DNA from: Carnegiea gigantea
Taxonomy: Eukaryota; Streptophyta; Magnoliopsida; Caryophyllales; Cactaceae
Length of the DNA: 64,000 nucleotides
NCBI GenBank assembly: GCA_029747015.1
Contig: JAKOGI010000446.1
Location: forward strand, 377,001 to 441,000
Direction: 5' to 3'
Part shown: positions 33,957-46,000 of the stretch, in pieces
How the letters are laid out: each line of letters begins with the position of its first letter
Position numbering within the stretch: position 1 is the stretch's first letter
Notes under the pieces: generated by a model
What the model was told of the DNA's origin: nothing
The model's database searches: none
Seen by the model: only the letters and a program-made list of their open reading frames with translations
Translations under genes and position numbers: made by a program

Positions 33957-34199
33957 TTTTTTCTTTTTAAAGGGTAAGCGTATCTAATCCATCATGTCCC
34001 TATTTCAGGGGTACTAAATTGACCTTAATGAGCCAAGGGATAGTAAGGGATACCAAAGCCTAGACAAGCTGCCCAGGAACGCAGCCCCAACCGCAAAGTT
34101 TTGGGCACAATGCGCAGCATTCGTGTCCCTCCCGAGTCAAACTCGGGTGAGAAGTATGGGGGAAGGCAGCAGTAGCCAACTAGGTCAACTGCTCTTCGG
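33957..34199 (-). mobile_element. tRNA-derived SINE, reverse orientation, 14-bp perfect TSD
   Basis: TTGTATGTCACATG occurs at 33,943-33,956 and 34,200-34,213. Between them on the minus strand are an A-box-like TTGACCTAGTTGGCTACT, a B-box-like CGAGTTTGACTCGGG, a 160-base body and a tail AAAGAAAAAA. This is the signature of target-primed retroposition. The family differs from the Au-like copies. Confidence 0.88.
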
Positions 34200-34213
34200 T
34201 TGTATGTCACATG

Positions 34214-35330
34214 AATTAGAAACATAAAAGATAATATTTTTAAAGGTTTTCGCAGTCCAATGACTCCAATGAAGTCGTCGACACCCATCACTTGGAGCAG
34301 TCTATAAGCCGTGAAGACAAGCTTGGGCTTCTTCTAGTTTTGAGCTGTTAAAATTGAACTCGGCTTGTGTTCGACTCTAGCTTGAACAGGCCATCAAGAC
34401 TACTTAAAATGAAATGATATGCTCCAAGGAAATTTACTTCACATCGGTTAATAGCAAATATGATCAAATTGAGGGTCGGAATAAGTTGAGGATCAGGTTA
34501 TAAGGGTTGACAGATAGGAATTTCTCGATCCTAATTCTATTCTGTCCTCATGTGGTCACCATACCCTCGACTATAACCCTAACCCTGACCTTGACCCTGG
34601 TTATAGGAGTACCTTTGGATCATCGGATCAGATCTGACCGTCAAATCTTCTCTATATAGAACATGAGATTTTTGTACAAAGTTTTATTTTTATCATAAAG
34701 TTCAACACTGAGCATCCTGCTAAACGAAAGACTAAGCAATTGTGAAATATTTCAGCGAAAGCTTCAGATCCAAATCCAAATCCAATACCTCAAAATAATC
34801 TTGCAACCTCGCACTGAGACAAGGTGTCGAGGTTTTTATGTAGCAATCTTATCCCTGAATTTTAAAATTATAGAGAGATTGGCTTCGTTAGACAATAGAT
34901 TTAAAAATTGTAGACTATTTTCTACTCCATAGATACGAAGGATGGGAAATATAGAGAGAAATTTTGCTTTAAACCACTACAATCCAAGCTTACAAAAATC
35001 ATCGTGCCTTTTTCATGTATATAGATTATGGACGAAATTTCAACGAAAACTATTGTAATTGATTCTAATGTGTAATTTGTTAATTGTGACAATTAGTTTA
35101 CTAAAACAACTATGCCAAATATCAGCAAGGGAATGAGAGAGGATTGGGAACCGGTGAAATCTGAAGATGGAGAGTGAGGGGGTTAACAGAAAGTGCGAAA
35201 GTAAAAAGTCAAAAGGCCTTGAAAAAGCAAAATTCCGACCTCATAATCAGATAACCTCAATTTAAATGTCGGCATGGTTTAAAGGCAAAAAAAGAAAAAT
35301 AAATCCAACCTTTATTTTTTAGGATTGAGA
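34214..35330. other. Intergenic
   Basis: No gene recognised. A short telomere-like run, AACCCTAACCCTGACC, lies near 34,577 but is too short for a true interstitial telomere. Confidence 0.45.
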
Positions 35331-35334
35331 CTAG

Positions 35335-35665
35335 ACTTGGCAAAATTGACCCAATACTCAAAACCCGAACCTAATAACCCGGATTCATACTTGACCCGAC
35401 ATCTGAAATGGGTTCATCTGACCTAAAACCCGAATTGATTCGAACCGAGCCATACTTAAGCCAAAATTTTCTACTAAGTTGCTTATTTTTGTATGACAAA
35501 CGTATTGGACTAAAACAAGAATGACCCGAAGTCAACCCGATCCGAAGTTCACCCGATCAAAACGAACTGACCTGAAATATCACTTAACCCGAAACATGAC
35601 CAGACCGCACTTAACCCGACATGTATCCGAACCGAACAACCCATTTGGTAGGTATAATTGGGACG
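35335..35665. mobile_element. hAT-like MITE relic rich in AACCCGA words
   Basis: Begins near TAGACTTGGCAAAATTGACC and ends near AACCCATTTGGTAGG. The interior is packed with ACCCGA/AACCCGAA. It resembles the TAGACYTGGCAAA MITEs at 36,753 and 51,506 but reads on the opposite strand inside and has decayed ends. Confidence 0.5.
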
Positions 35666-36026
35666 AGCGCCTAATTAGTAGTGATCATTATCGCTCAATC
35701 CGAAATGTCATTTAATTCAAGATATGATCCGATCCAAACTTAACCTAATCTATACCAAAATCAAGTGATCCATTTATTAGATCTAACTCGGACGAGTGCT
35801 TAGTCAGTAGTGATTATCATCGCTCAACCTCCTTCAATACAATTGTGGACGGAATTGCCTTGAGCGGGGCCGGCACTTGCAAAGCGACCATTCCGTACTG
35901 ACTAGACGTGATCGTAGTACTTTGCTTAACAATTGTATTTGGCAGCACCAGTCACAGTTCATTGCCTCCAACATGGGCTGTGGACCATGTGGTTGTGAAG
36001 TTGTGAACGGTGTCGACAATGTAGTA

Positions 36027-36029
<3 letters not shown>

Positions 36030-36089
<60 letters not shown>
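36030..36089. repeat. (TA)n microsatellite, about 29 units
   Basis: Uninterrupted alternating TA of about 59 bases just left of the start of segmental duplication unit 1. Confidence 0.95.
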
Positions 36090-36091
<2 letters not shown>

Positions 36092-36752
36092 CTTCCTTTA
36101 CAAAAATTGTCATATGCTCTTTGGCTTCACTTACGAGATTGCATATATAATCTTCTTTTACTTACGGAATTGATATGGAGGTTACTTTGTCCATCGGAGC
36201 AGCCATGTTATTCTATTCTAACAACAATGATTAATTCTGTAAGGCAAAAATCATCTATAAGTCTTTTTCTTGCGAGATATTTATTTACCCCCTCAAAGTT
36301 TCGTAAATAACTTTTATCTTCTAAACTTTTCGAATATTCACCTTTGCGTCAAAGTATCACAAACCTCCAAAATTACAAAAACACTCGTCATGTTTACAAG
36401 CTTTTTCATAAAACTTGATTTAGTTATGATCCAATTCTCTTAACATTTGATCCAACAGATGTAGCCAGTGGCACTATGGTAGTGACCAACTCTAAGGTCA
36501 CCATGATCTATGGCGCTGTTTCAGCTTTCCTTCACCTTCACCTTCACCTTTTTTGATAAGTTTCACTCTCGTCTTCCTATCTTTAATTGCCCAATATTCG
36601 GCCAAGTTCAAGCGAGAAAACTAACGTCTTTATGGCTCTTAGTGTCCTCAAACTATGATTTTTTTTATGTTAACTAATTAAGGCAATTTCAAGAGCGTGA
36701 AGGAACTTTTATAATTTTACGGGTGTATAATATTTTGATACATAGGTGAAGG

Positions 36753-37076
36753 TAGACTTGGCAAACAGGTTATTTGGTTCGGGTTAAGTTTGGGTCAGGT
36801 CACGTTTCGGGTCAAATGACGTTTCGGGCTGGTTCGATTTGGGTTGGGTGAACTTCGATTCGGGTTGACTTCCGGTCAACTAATTTTGTCCAATAAGCTT
36901 GTTATGCGAAAATAAGCAATTTTGTCGGAAATTTTGGGTCGGGTATGGTTCAGATCAATTTGGGTTTCACGCTCACTTTCGGGTAAGTCTATTTCAAATG
37001 TCACCCGTGTCGGGTTGGTACGGGTCCGTGTCATTCAATTCAGATCTTAGATCTCAGATCAGTTTTGTCAGGTCTG
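36753..37076. mobile_element. hAT-like MITE, unit 1 copy
   Basis: TAGACTTGGCAAACAGG at the left and TTTTGTCAGGTCTG at the right are inverted ends. The interior is GTTCGGGT/TTTGGGTC-rich. Left TSD is GGTGAAGG; the right side has decayed to GATAAAAG. The orthologous insertion is at 51,506-51,842, so it predates the duplication. Confidence 0.75.
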
Positions 37077-38739
37077 GATAAAAGAGGGAAACAATAATTC
37101 GAAAAGGTTAAAAGTGTAAAAAAATATTTTTCTGAAACCTCGAGGGGTACTAGTGAAGGTATCTTTTTTTTTTTAATTTCTTTTTAAAATGAAAGATTTC
37201 ATAATTAGGACTTATTTCAGATGGCGGACTTGTCTTGGGTTTTTGTTTCGCAGTACTGGCTGGCAATACGACTATGAATTTGTGAATGTTGTTGATAATA
37301 ATTTCAAAAGTCAACATGAGGTTGGACGTTTGTCCAGGTGATGGATACGGTGGACCTTCACCCTAATTCACGTGTTTTAAAACATCCACATCATGCATAC
37401 ACGCATCGTTCATATCTTTTGAACTTCTGCTTGATTTTTCATATTGGGTGAAGCAAATGTCCATTGAATGCTGGTGAAATTACTGGATCTAATCAATAAT
37501 TCACTTACGTATGCCCTCACATATAGACAATAATTTGTGCATTCGTACCTCAAGATAACATTGTGTTAGAGCCTATTGCTTGACAGTCTGAGTACATGGA
37601 CAGATCAGAGGAGAAGCACATAGACTGATTTTTCATGTAAATAGTCTGAGTACTTTTGTCTTTGACTGTCTCTCCTCACTAACTATCGAGCCTCTGTCCA
37701 AACTCACTCCCTCATTCTCTCTTCTCTTGCGCCTGTGGGGGTGTTCTCATAATGGTGTTTGAAAATAAGTCTTAAAAAGTGCATTGTTAGTTTCTGCTGT
37801 GTATACACTCTTAATTATCGGCTGTCAATGGTGAATTTGAACAGAGTTGCACCCGAGCAATAGAGTAGTCCCCCATCCCCCACCCACCCAGGACACTTTC
37901 TTAATAAATTACTACTCCTTTTTTTCCTATTTTAAATGCTCCTAAATGAGGAAAAAACAGATTTTGTGAAAAATTAATTGTTGAATAGATATCAGTTGGC
38001 AGAAACAACACAAAACCACTAGTTAGTGGTGCATTTAATTACCTATTCAGGAGATTATTTTAGGACAAATATAATTGTATTGATTAGAAAGATAAAATTG
38101 GGACGGAGGGGATTATAATAATTAAAATAAAACACTCAAAACCTATTTAAATACGTGTAAATTTGAATAATAATTAGCCTCTTGATTGGTGTGTTAATTG
38201 TATGCTAAGATACACCAAGTATGTCATAGCCTTAACTTTCTGCATGTTGAGTCGTAACATGAAAGTATCTGAGCATCCTTCAGAGTAAAATTACAACAAT
38301 TTTACAATTAATATTTAGTACAACATGATCAATAATCGGGGGAGGTAAACTACTTCTCTTATCCATCGCCTGTTTTCACTTGATTCAAATTCACCCATCA
38401 TTCCTAAAGCGTTCAATTCAATGCATTCATTCATCATTTGTAAATTTGCATTTTGTAAGGGAGAAAACCAATATGCTTTAAACATAAAAGATGGATAAAA
38501 AAAATTTGCAAATTCACCCATCCACCTTGCATCCACCCGTCATTCACATTATTTGAATTTCCACCTGCTTTTTTATATTGGGGCAAATAAATATCTACCA
38601 AATGCGGTTGAAATTACCAGACCTAATCAATTATTCATTTATGTACGCCCCGCATGCAACAATGTTCCATGTGTTAGTACTACAAGATAAAATTGTGTAG
38701 GACCCTACAATTTGGCAGTGGGGTACATAGACATAGGAG

Positions 38740-39355
38740 TAGGCTTGTCAAAGTTAACATGACACGACTATCGACCCAAACCGAACACGAAATTAAATGG
38801 GGTTGGATAAAGATTTTCGACCTGTTTAATTAAATGGGTTGACATGTTTAACTCGTTTAATTAATTGAGTTATATTCAGGTTGAGAATTTTAACACGAAA
38901 AAATATCTATTTAACCCGCTTAATTAAATGGATTAAATAAGTTGGTATGTTTATCCAATTACCATGTACTTTTTGGGGAAAATGGTGAAAAATGTGGGGT
39001 CTAATCAAGTTGACGATATTTGTTTTGTAGTTGTGGTTCTTGTGAATCATAGATAATGATTGCATTATGATGCTATATTAAAGTCAAAAAATTGAATTAT
39101 AATGCTCGATAATTATATTTTAGTCAAAATATTAAGTGGGTAGGCAGTTAACCGGATAATCTGAACCTGACCCATTTATATTGAATGAGTTAATCGGTAA
39201 ATTTAAGGTCAACCCGTTTAAAAAATAAATGACTGCAGGTAAAAGTTTTCAACCCGTTTAATAAAAGGGTTAGATTCAGGTTGAGGATTTCTTAATCCGT
39301 TTAAGTCTGATATAAATACGAATTCGACCTGACCTGATCTGTTTGACAGCCCTGC
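38740..39355. mobile_element. hAT-like element present only in unit 1
   Basis: Ends AGGCTTGTCAAAGTT and, in reverse complement, AGGGCTGTCAAACAG. The flanks share TAGGAG. At the matching place in unit 2 (about 53,676) sequence runs straight from CATAGACA into GAGGAGAAG, an empty site. The interior repeats TTTAATTAAATGGGTT and CCCGTTTAA words. Confidence 0.78.
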
Positions 39356-39739
39356 GTAGGAGAAGTGCATAGCCTGAAATTTCAAGCTCAATGTGTACAT
39401 TCGATTCGATGGAGAAGCACTACTTCTTCTATCTTTGACTCTCCTAAATAAAGGGGAAGAGAGCACACATTGTAAGAAAAATTAAATGTGGCGATGCTAA
39501 GAATTTCAGAGAGGGGTGTTGGAAATAATAATAATATGCAATGGTAGGCCAGCCCATTGGGTACCTTGTGTCAAACACTTTGATAACTTCAATCCAGTGT
39601 TGGATTTGCTCGAAAAAACCCAAAAATGAAATTGATCTCCACATCCCAAATATATGTCGACGCTCAAGTCGTCCCAAATTACAAGACTCAGACATTACAT
39701 CTCAATTCATATCCCACACGTGTAAAAATGAATAGTGGA

Positions 39740-40015
39740 TGAAATTAAAACGAATAATGAATGAAATTAAAAACAATGAAAATGTGTGTACGTAGGTTTG
39801 AACATGGGACCCTCAACTCTACCACCATTGTAACCAGCGCACTCAAACCGCCTCGGAAGTACATATTCAGGTGAAAACTAGTAAATGAAACTAAATACAA
39901 AGAAAACAAACAAAGCACGTGTGGCAAGGTTTGAGCATGCAACCTTAAGGCACCTACCCAGTGACATAGCAAAGACACTAGAACCACTTAGCCGAGCAAA
40001 TCTATACCTACAAAT
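39740..40015 (-). mobile_element. Two head-to-tail tRNA-like SINE modules
   Basis: On the minus strand module 1 has TGGTTACAATGGTGGTAGAG then ATGTTCAAACCTACG. Module 2 has GGCTAAGTGGTTCTAGTG then ATGCTCAAACCTTGCC. Each has A- and B-box-like words at pol III spacing and a similar A-rich 3' part. No clear TSD was found, so this may be a dimeric SINE or two insertions. Confidence 0.5.
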
Positions 40016-41236
40016 CATTACTCTAAATAATGTGATTGATGTTTATCATTAAATTCAAATGAATGACAATCACCTCTTCTGCACCAAAAAAGCACAATAT
40101 CTTCACACCAAACGCTTATTTTAAGCATAATGTATCTTTGGCTAAACACCTAGTACAAGTGAGTAACCTTAAGAGATGGGTCTTGAGGCAGAGTCATGAC
40201 ATGCAAATACCAACAGGTGTTGGCAAGCACTATTCTTGCAACAAGATGGTCCAAAATTGGCACAAGTGATGCATTTAAGAGATTGTTCATATGTCACTGT
40301 TTTAATGCCTTTACATGGAAAAAAAGACACATTTTAACAAAAAATAAGTGCTGAATAGATAATTAGTTTGACAGAAACGATGCAAAATTATTGTTTAGTG
40401 GTGCCTTTGATGACAATTAATTAGAAAAAAGCCGCCAAGTAGCTATTTGGCGGGATTACATCGAAACATAAGTACTTTACTTTGAAAAATAGCAAAACAG
40501 CAAAAGAAAAAAGACCAAAAAACCAAGATTAGAGCTTTCCTATTCATGAAAATAAAGAGCAAAATTATTGTGGTGGGACATCGCACACTACGCACTCATT
40601 TTGCACGTTCGTGATTGTATATATGGGAAATAATGATGAGTAATCACACACTGTACCTATTTTGGGCATTTGTGATTGTGTATATGAAATGACAAAGGAC
40701 AATTTCAAATTTCATGCACACAATAGAAAATATCTTTGCTTCCTGGTCGCTTTTATATGACATGGACAGTAAGTATCCGTAATTTTATATATGGAGTGAT
40801 ACGAAACCTATTTAAATATATAAAAATTTGAATGATTGTTAGCCTCATGATTGATACATGTACTATAGATTCTAAGGCAACCCGGTGCACAAACATCCTG
40901 TGTTCATGTTGGATTCGGGAAAGGGCCCCACCTTAAGGTGTGTATGTACTATAAATTCTAGGTGATTGATAGATCTGAATATCAATATCTGTAACATTAA
41001 AGTGCTACAATAAGCAATATGGCAAGACATGCCATGCATGTCATAGCCTTAACATGTTGTATGTTCAGTCATACCATGAAATCATTCGACGTCTTTTGCA
41101 ATAAAATTTCAGTAATTTTTACTTACCAATTAGTGTAACATGATCAATAATAGGGGTAGGTTAAGTATCACCCTCATCTATCACATGCTTTCACTCGGTC
41201 CATCTGATCCATCCATCATCCCTAGAATGTTCAATT

Positions 41237-42155
41237 TTGAGCCTTAAAAATATGAAAAAAAGTGATAAATTTTCAACCCTCAATTTCACATTTTATAGTT
41301 TCCTCTCTCCCCCCCCCCCCCCCTCTCTCTTGTTCTCCCAAAAAGTGCTCACATACACACACCCTCTCTCCCCCCATGTTCCCTCCAAAAGTAAAAAGTG
41401 ATACAATTTAGAGTTAAAGCAACCCCTCATTACGTTAGAAAACAAAGAAAAAAAATTATGACATTTCATGCTTTTCATGACCACTTGTGCTAGATTATGC
41501 TTTTGTGTTTGGTTTTTTTTTTTTTTTTTGGTGTTATTGCTTTTTCTTTTTTCTCCCCCTTCTTTTTCTACAGGATGACTTCATCAATTAGTATGAAACT
41601 ATTCAATTTCTCATTCAATACACAATTGACTTGATTTTTGATTGACCTTTGAACCTCTGACCGTTTTGGGTATATTAACAGATTATTCTTGAATCCTTCT
41701 AAGTTGGACTTTCTCAAAGGCACAAATCCTCTAAAGACGAATTTGACTTTATTATCAGTTAATATTTGAATGTCTGATCCTTTCAGGTACATCAACGAGT
41801 TAACCTTGAATCCTACTAAGACGCAAATCCTCCAAAGGCAAATTTGGATTGATTATCGATTAATCTTTAAATGTCTAACCCTTTTGGGTACATTAATAGG
41901 TTAAGTTTGAATCTTCCTAAGGTGAACTTTGAGCCTTAAAAATATGAAAAAGAATGATAACTTTCCAACCCTCAACTACACGTTTTACAGTTTCCTGTCT
42001 CTCCTTCTCTCTCATGTTCCCCCCAAAAAGTGCTAACACGCACATACACACACACTCTTTCCCCCCATGTTCCCTCCAAAAATAAAAAGTGATACAATTT
42101 AGAGTTGGAGCAACCCCTCTCATTACGTCAGAAAACAAAGGAAAAAAAATTATGC
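41237..42155. repeat. Direct repeat of about 225 bp, copies about 695 bp apart
   Basis: TTGAGCCTTAAAAATATGAA opens both copies (41,237 and 41,930), which then share CT-rich, ACACAC-rich and ATACAATTTAGAGTT segments. Copy 1 contains a C run (about 41,310-41,323). Confidence 0.85.
41640..41925. repeat. Minisatellite of about 110-120 bp, nearly three units
   Basis: GGGTAYATTAAYAGRTTA preceded by TGAAYSTCTGA-like words and followed by TTGAATCCTNCTAAG recurs near 41,655, 41,780 and 41,885. It lies between the two copies of the 225-bp repeat. Confidence 0.65.
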
Positions 42156-42276
42156 CTATCCATGTTCATCCCACAATACTATGCATCCCAATTCCTCAAT
42201 GCTATGAAATGAAAAACAAAGGATTGTATTATTAAGTGTTGCGCAAAACTATTGGAAGAATAGTAGGCAAGAATTA

Positions 42277-42462
42277 AACTTTTTTTTTGGTGCGGAAATT
42301 TTAGCGGGGGTTGAGCTCACCCCAAGCCAAGGGCATGACTTCAGCTGAGAGCTTCATCAACAGAATGCCTCACCAAGCGCCGCAACGGTGGGAGTGTTTG
42401 AACCCCTGATCTTGCAGGTAAAATTCATCATCCCTTACTGCTGAACACACGGGATGATGGGT
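42277..42462 (-). mobile_element. SINE inserted in the K2 promoter, 11-bp TSD
   Basis: GGCAAGAATTA is duplicated at 42,266-42,276 and 42,463-42,473. On the minus strand the 186-bp insert has a B-box-like AGGGGTTCAAACACTCCC and ends in CACCAAAAAAAAAG. K1 has an uninterrupted promoter here (GGCAAGCATTAGACTATAAA, about 109-128), the empty site. The insert ends 14 bases upstream of the TATA box. Confidence 0.88.
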
Positions 42463-42476
42463 GGCAAGAATTAGAC

Positions 42477-42484
42477 TATAAATA
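42477..42484 (+). promoter_or_regulatory. TATA box of knottin locus K2
   Basis: TATAAATA, at the same position relative to the ATG as in K1, and directly downstream of the SINE insertion. Confidence 0.6.
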
Positions 42485-42563
42485 CCAAGACATGTTATAT
42501 CATTTCCATAAGCAGCGCAACACTTATCAGCAAATAATAAAGTCACGAAGAATAAAGGGAATC

Positions 42564-43299
42564 ATGGAGAAGACTTTGTTTTCGGTTCCCAAGCTTGCCA
42601 TCTTTTTCGCTTTCCTAACTTGCGTTAATGGTTAATCTCTTTAACTCTTACCTTCTATTTTGCTTTCAAGGCCACTTTTACTTTCTCTTTCTCTTTTTTT
42701 TTTTTTTTTGGGGGGGGGGGGGGGGGGAGTTCTTCCATGCTATGTCCAAGTGAAGCTTTATTATTGATTAGTCATATTAGTTGGACAAAAATTATGACAT
42801 GTGTTTTTTTAATTGTACGTAAAAGCCCATGTGAGTCGTGAGACCATTTTTGTTACAATTACGTCATAAGAAAAGGATACTTGGATCATGTATGTAAGAC
42901 GTTTATAATTGTTTTATTTATTTTGCAATTTTAGGAAAAATAATTTATACCCTTTTTTTCATTAAACAACTAGTGTTAAGTAATGATCATGCATATGACA
43001 AGATTATGATCATCCTTTTTCTACAACTAACATATAATTATACTTTTGTCGATATAGTTCCGACTTTCGGGGTTTCAAATGGTGGTATATGAATGCCACA
43101 GATGGCCAAAATCATAATCGAAGAACTCGCTGACAAAAAACCTGAACCAATGAATGCAGGTATGGAAATAGAGATGGTCCAACTCCAACCCAAATTTATG
43201 GAGATAGGTCAACAAGGTAAGGTTCTTCAATGCGTGGGTGCAGGATCCTACTGTAACACGCTCTGTGATGTACTTTTCTTAGTTCCTAGCACAAAATAA
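42564..43299 (+). pseudogene. Knottin precursor K2, mature domain deleted
   Basis: Exon 1 (42,564-42,630) is an open signal peptide reading MEKTLFSVPKLAIFFAFLTC. After a 0.45-kb intron, exon 2 (about 43,093-43,299) gives the propeptide (contains IIIEELADKKPEPMNAGMEI) and the beginning of the mature domain with its first two cysteines. Relative to K1, the sequence then jumps from TACTGTAACA straight to the K1 3' flank (GTGATGTACTYTTCT), deleting the part that would hold the CC pair and the last two cysteines. The frame ends in unrelated residues. It keeps secretion signals but cannot form the three-disulfide knot. The exon junction phase is not resolved. Confidence 0.75.
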
Positions 43300-44160
43300 A
43301 TGTCAAGCGTACATACACAAGCCTTTTAAGGTTAGTTATTTGTATGTATTCTTAACAACGCAATGTGAGGTTTAAAAAAAAACGCTCTCTAACCCCCCTT
43401 GCATGTCTCTTTTTTTTTTTTTTTTTGAGATTAATATTGGCCACATGAATCCCCTAAAAGTGAAAGGACGCAAATCATAAGTAATAATAGGAAGTATGAA
43501 GGTTACATACTTACGTTCTTCAACATTCAATATAATTTTGGGAAAAAATTGATTAATGTATTGCTACATGACACCTCATGTATGTCCTGTCATGCCTTAA
43601 AAATCATATTGTTACGTCTTAATTTTTTTTAAAAAATAGCGTGATTGGATAGTGAAAGCGTGTACAACTTATAAATGGTGTAACATTTTTTCATCCACAA
43701 CTTTGGACATTTATAATATTAAGTATATCATAGGTTTTTGCGGATATGGTTAAACTGATTAAAATCTCATTTTTGTAGCCATCAGTGTAGCTGATGAATG
43801 GTCAGATTTAGTAATTTATAATTAAAAATTTGGATATTAGATGATAACATACTGTACTTTGAGGATATTGGATAATAATACTCCAACATTTGGACTTGGA
43901 CGTCCGTGCACCATATTATGGACCTATTTACTGTTTTTATACCAAGATATATTTTGAAGGTGTTTTTATTTAGTAAATTAGGTGTGACAATATTGAGGCA
44001 AGTGGACTAATAGGGAGCTTACAAATTATCTTAAGAAAATAAGTCAAAACGCTAAGATAATTACAATCAAGATGAATTGTATTTTTTGAGAATTCTTCCC
44101 CTATCTTCTAGAAGGCTTATAGAAGGCTCTACACTACCAAGGGGTCACTATTTACCCAGG
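43300..44160. other. K2 3' flank
   Basis: To about 43,850 it matches the K1 3' flank without the MITE seen there. The rest is AT-rich with no gene. Confidence 0.6.
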
Positions 44161-44806
44161 TATCGCTTAGTAAAATACTATATAGCTCATTAAAATATGC
44201 TATTATAGTAAAGAAAATATTATATAGCTCATTAAAATATACTATTGTAGTAAAGAAAATATTATTATGCATTTAAATCTTACTAAATTATATTCTAATT
44301 GTCTATAATATTATTTTATTTAGTAAGCTATGATATTTATTTAGTGAGCTGTAATAGTTTTTTTAATAATTTACGAAATATATTTGATGATCAATATGAT
44401 TTACTGAGCAGTATTAATTATTCATAATAAAAAAGTGAACCAACATATAATACACAGTTTTAGCAAGCACATACACAATCTTGTTCACATTTTGACATAC
44501 GATTTCTTAGTAAGCTGCATTGTAACTTTTGCTGAGTTATGATATATGCTTAGTGAGCAATATTTTACATTTAGCTTATAATGTGCTATGATATATCTTT
44601 TGGTACCGCTCTCCAAAAAAAAACAAATCGTTTGTTAACTAAAATATAGTATTCTTTAATTGCACAAGAATGACATACTTAAAAAATTCCAGTTACTTGT
44701 GCTATTTCTTTTAGTGAGTTATGATATTTATTTAACGAATTATGATGAATATTTAGTGAGTTATAAAATACATTTGGTAATTAATATAATTTAATAAGCA
44801 ATACTA
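44160..44806. mobile_element. Truncated copy of the TTTAGTGAG-motif element
   Basis: CTTAGTAAAATACTATATAG and TTTAGTGAGY/TTTAGTAAG words, GTACTATTATAGTAAAG-type segments and AATTATTCATAATAAAAAA match the 18.1-19.1 kb element. It ends directly against K3 exon 2, where the exon 1 and intron of K3 should be. Confidence 0.7.
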
Positions 44807-44814
44807 ACTCTGAA

Positions 44815-45042
44815 ATGCCGACAAGTCTCGAGGAAGTGAGTTATTTGGGTACCAAAATTATAATAGAAGATGGAAAAATACTGGCGGTCAAACCAAAACC
44901 AGAGCTTGTAAAGCCAGCTATCAAAGAAGTTACAGATGAACAAACTCTGAAATGCATACCCAGAGGTTTTTAATGTGTTGTCAGTGGGAAAGACTGTTGT
45001 CATCCTTACTATTGCAAGATGGCCATTAGGAGATGCAATTAA
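44815..45042 (+). pseudogene. Knottin precursor K3, nonsense codon and missing first exon
   Basis: Close copy of K4 exon 2: propeptide (contains SYLGTKIIIEDGKILAVKP-like residues, 44,815-44,950) and a mature domain with all six cysteine codons still in one frame. An in-frame TAA at 44,971-44,973 falls between the first and second cysteines, and the real stop is TAA 45,040-45,042. The signal-peptide exon present in K4 is absent and replaced by the TTTAGTGAG element ending at about 44,806. The single nonsense codon in an otherwise open frame suggests recent loss. Confidence 0.8.
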
Positions 45043-45255
45043 TGAATCGAGGACTACACCAACCGTGCCATGTCTGTATGGTTTGATCAGATTTGCATCT
45101 ATCTCATGTCTTAAGCTTTCTGCTTATTGTTGAGTGTATTAGCCAAAAATAAATTAAAGCTACGGTGTTTGTAATGTTTATCCTCAGTGTCTGAAAAACC
45201 TCTGTATTATTGAAAGCAAGAGTTGGAGTAGTAGTCCAAGCATTATCATGAAGGA

Positions 45256-45773
45256 TGTAACTGTAAACCTGTGGTGTTTGTATGAAATGTATTCACTGTC
45301 GTGTTCTAGTAGTAATAATATATGTGTCGATGATTTCCCTCTCTTCCTAAATAGCCAAAAAACCCACAAAGTGGATAAGCTTTTATATGTTGATGGTAAA
45401 AATTCTTGCATCAAGATGCACAAAATGTGTCTTAGATCGATGACTTGAATTGATATCCTATATTGTTTAATGTTACAAATTGTCAACAGTCATTATCAAT
45501 TATTATACTTGAGTATTTGTTGACTACATCAAGGGAAATAAATGATAATCTAATAGGATCTCATGCGCAATTTTATAATGGGTTTTTGCAATTTTATAAT
45601 AGGTAATTGTAAATCAATGGTGTTTCTATGAAATGTATTCACTGTCGTGTTCTAGTAATAATACATATATCGATGATTTCCCCCTCATCCCACATATCCA
45701 TACAACATATGTAGTGGATAAGTGTTTACAGGTTGAAGGATGATGGTATAAATTCTCGCATCAAGATGCACAA
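45256..45773. repeat. Local tandem duplication of about 170 bp in unit 1
   Basis: TGAAATGTATTCACTGTCGT starts a segment at about 45,281 that recurs at about 45,631, both running to GCATCAAGATGCACAA. Unit 2 has only one copy (about 58,650-58,830), so the duplication is specific to unit 1. Confidence 0.8.
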
Positions 45774-45824
45774 ATTGATATGCTATGTTGTTTAGTATTG
45801 CTAAATTGTCAATAGTCATCATCA

Positions 45825-46000
45825 GAAGGAGAGCCTTAAAGTAACGGTAAGGTTGTCTTCATATGATCAAAAGGTCACAAGTTCAAGTTTTGGAATCAGC
45901 CATTGATAAAGTCAGGCTAGGCTGCCCATAATACACCCCTTAGAGTGGACCCTTCTCCGGACCCTGCATGGATGCAGAAAATTTGTGCACAAGGCTGCCC
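45825..46000 (+). mobile_element. Au-like SINE present only in unit 1
   Basis: Same family as 25,912-26,096 (GAGAGCCTTAAAGTAACGGT, AAAGGTCACAAGTTCAAG, GAGTGGACCCTTCTCCGGAC, AAGGCTGCCC). TSD TCAATAGTCATCATCA (45,809-45,824) and TCAATAGTCATTATCA (46,001-46,016). Unit 2 has the single uninterrupted site TCAATGGTCATTATCG near 58,887. Confidence 0.92.

Noticed and set aside
34577..34606. Interstitial telomere
   Set aside because: Only two CCCTAA-like units, then decay to CCTTGACCCTGG; probably chance or simple repeat.
35877..36173. 98-residue frame with a Tyr-Ile run
   Set aside because: It reads through the (TA)n microsatellite; not a protein.
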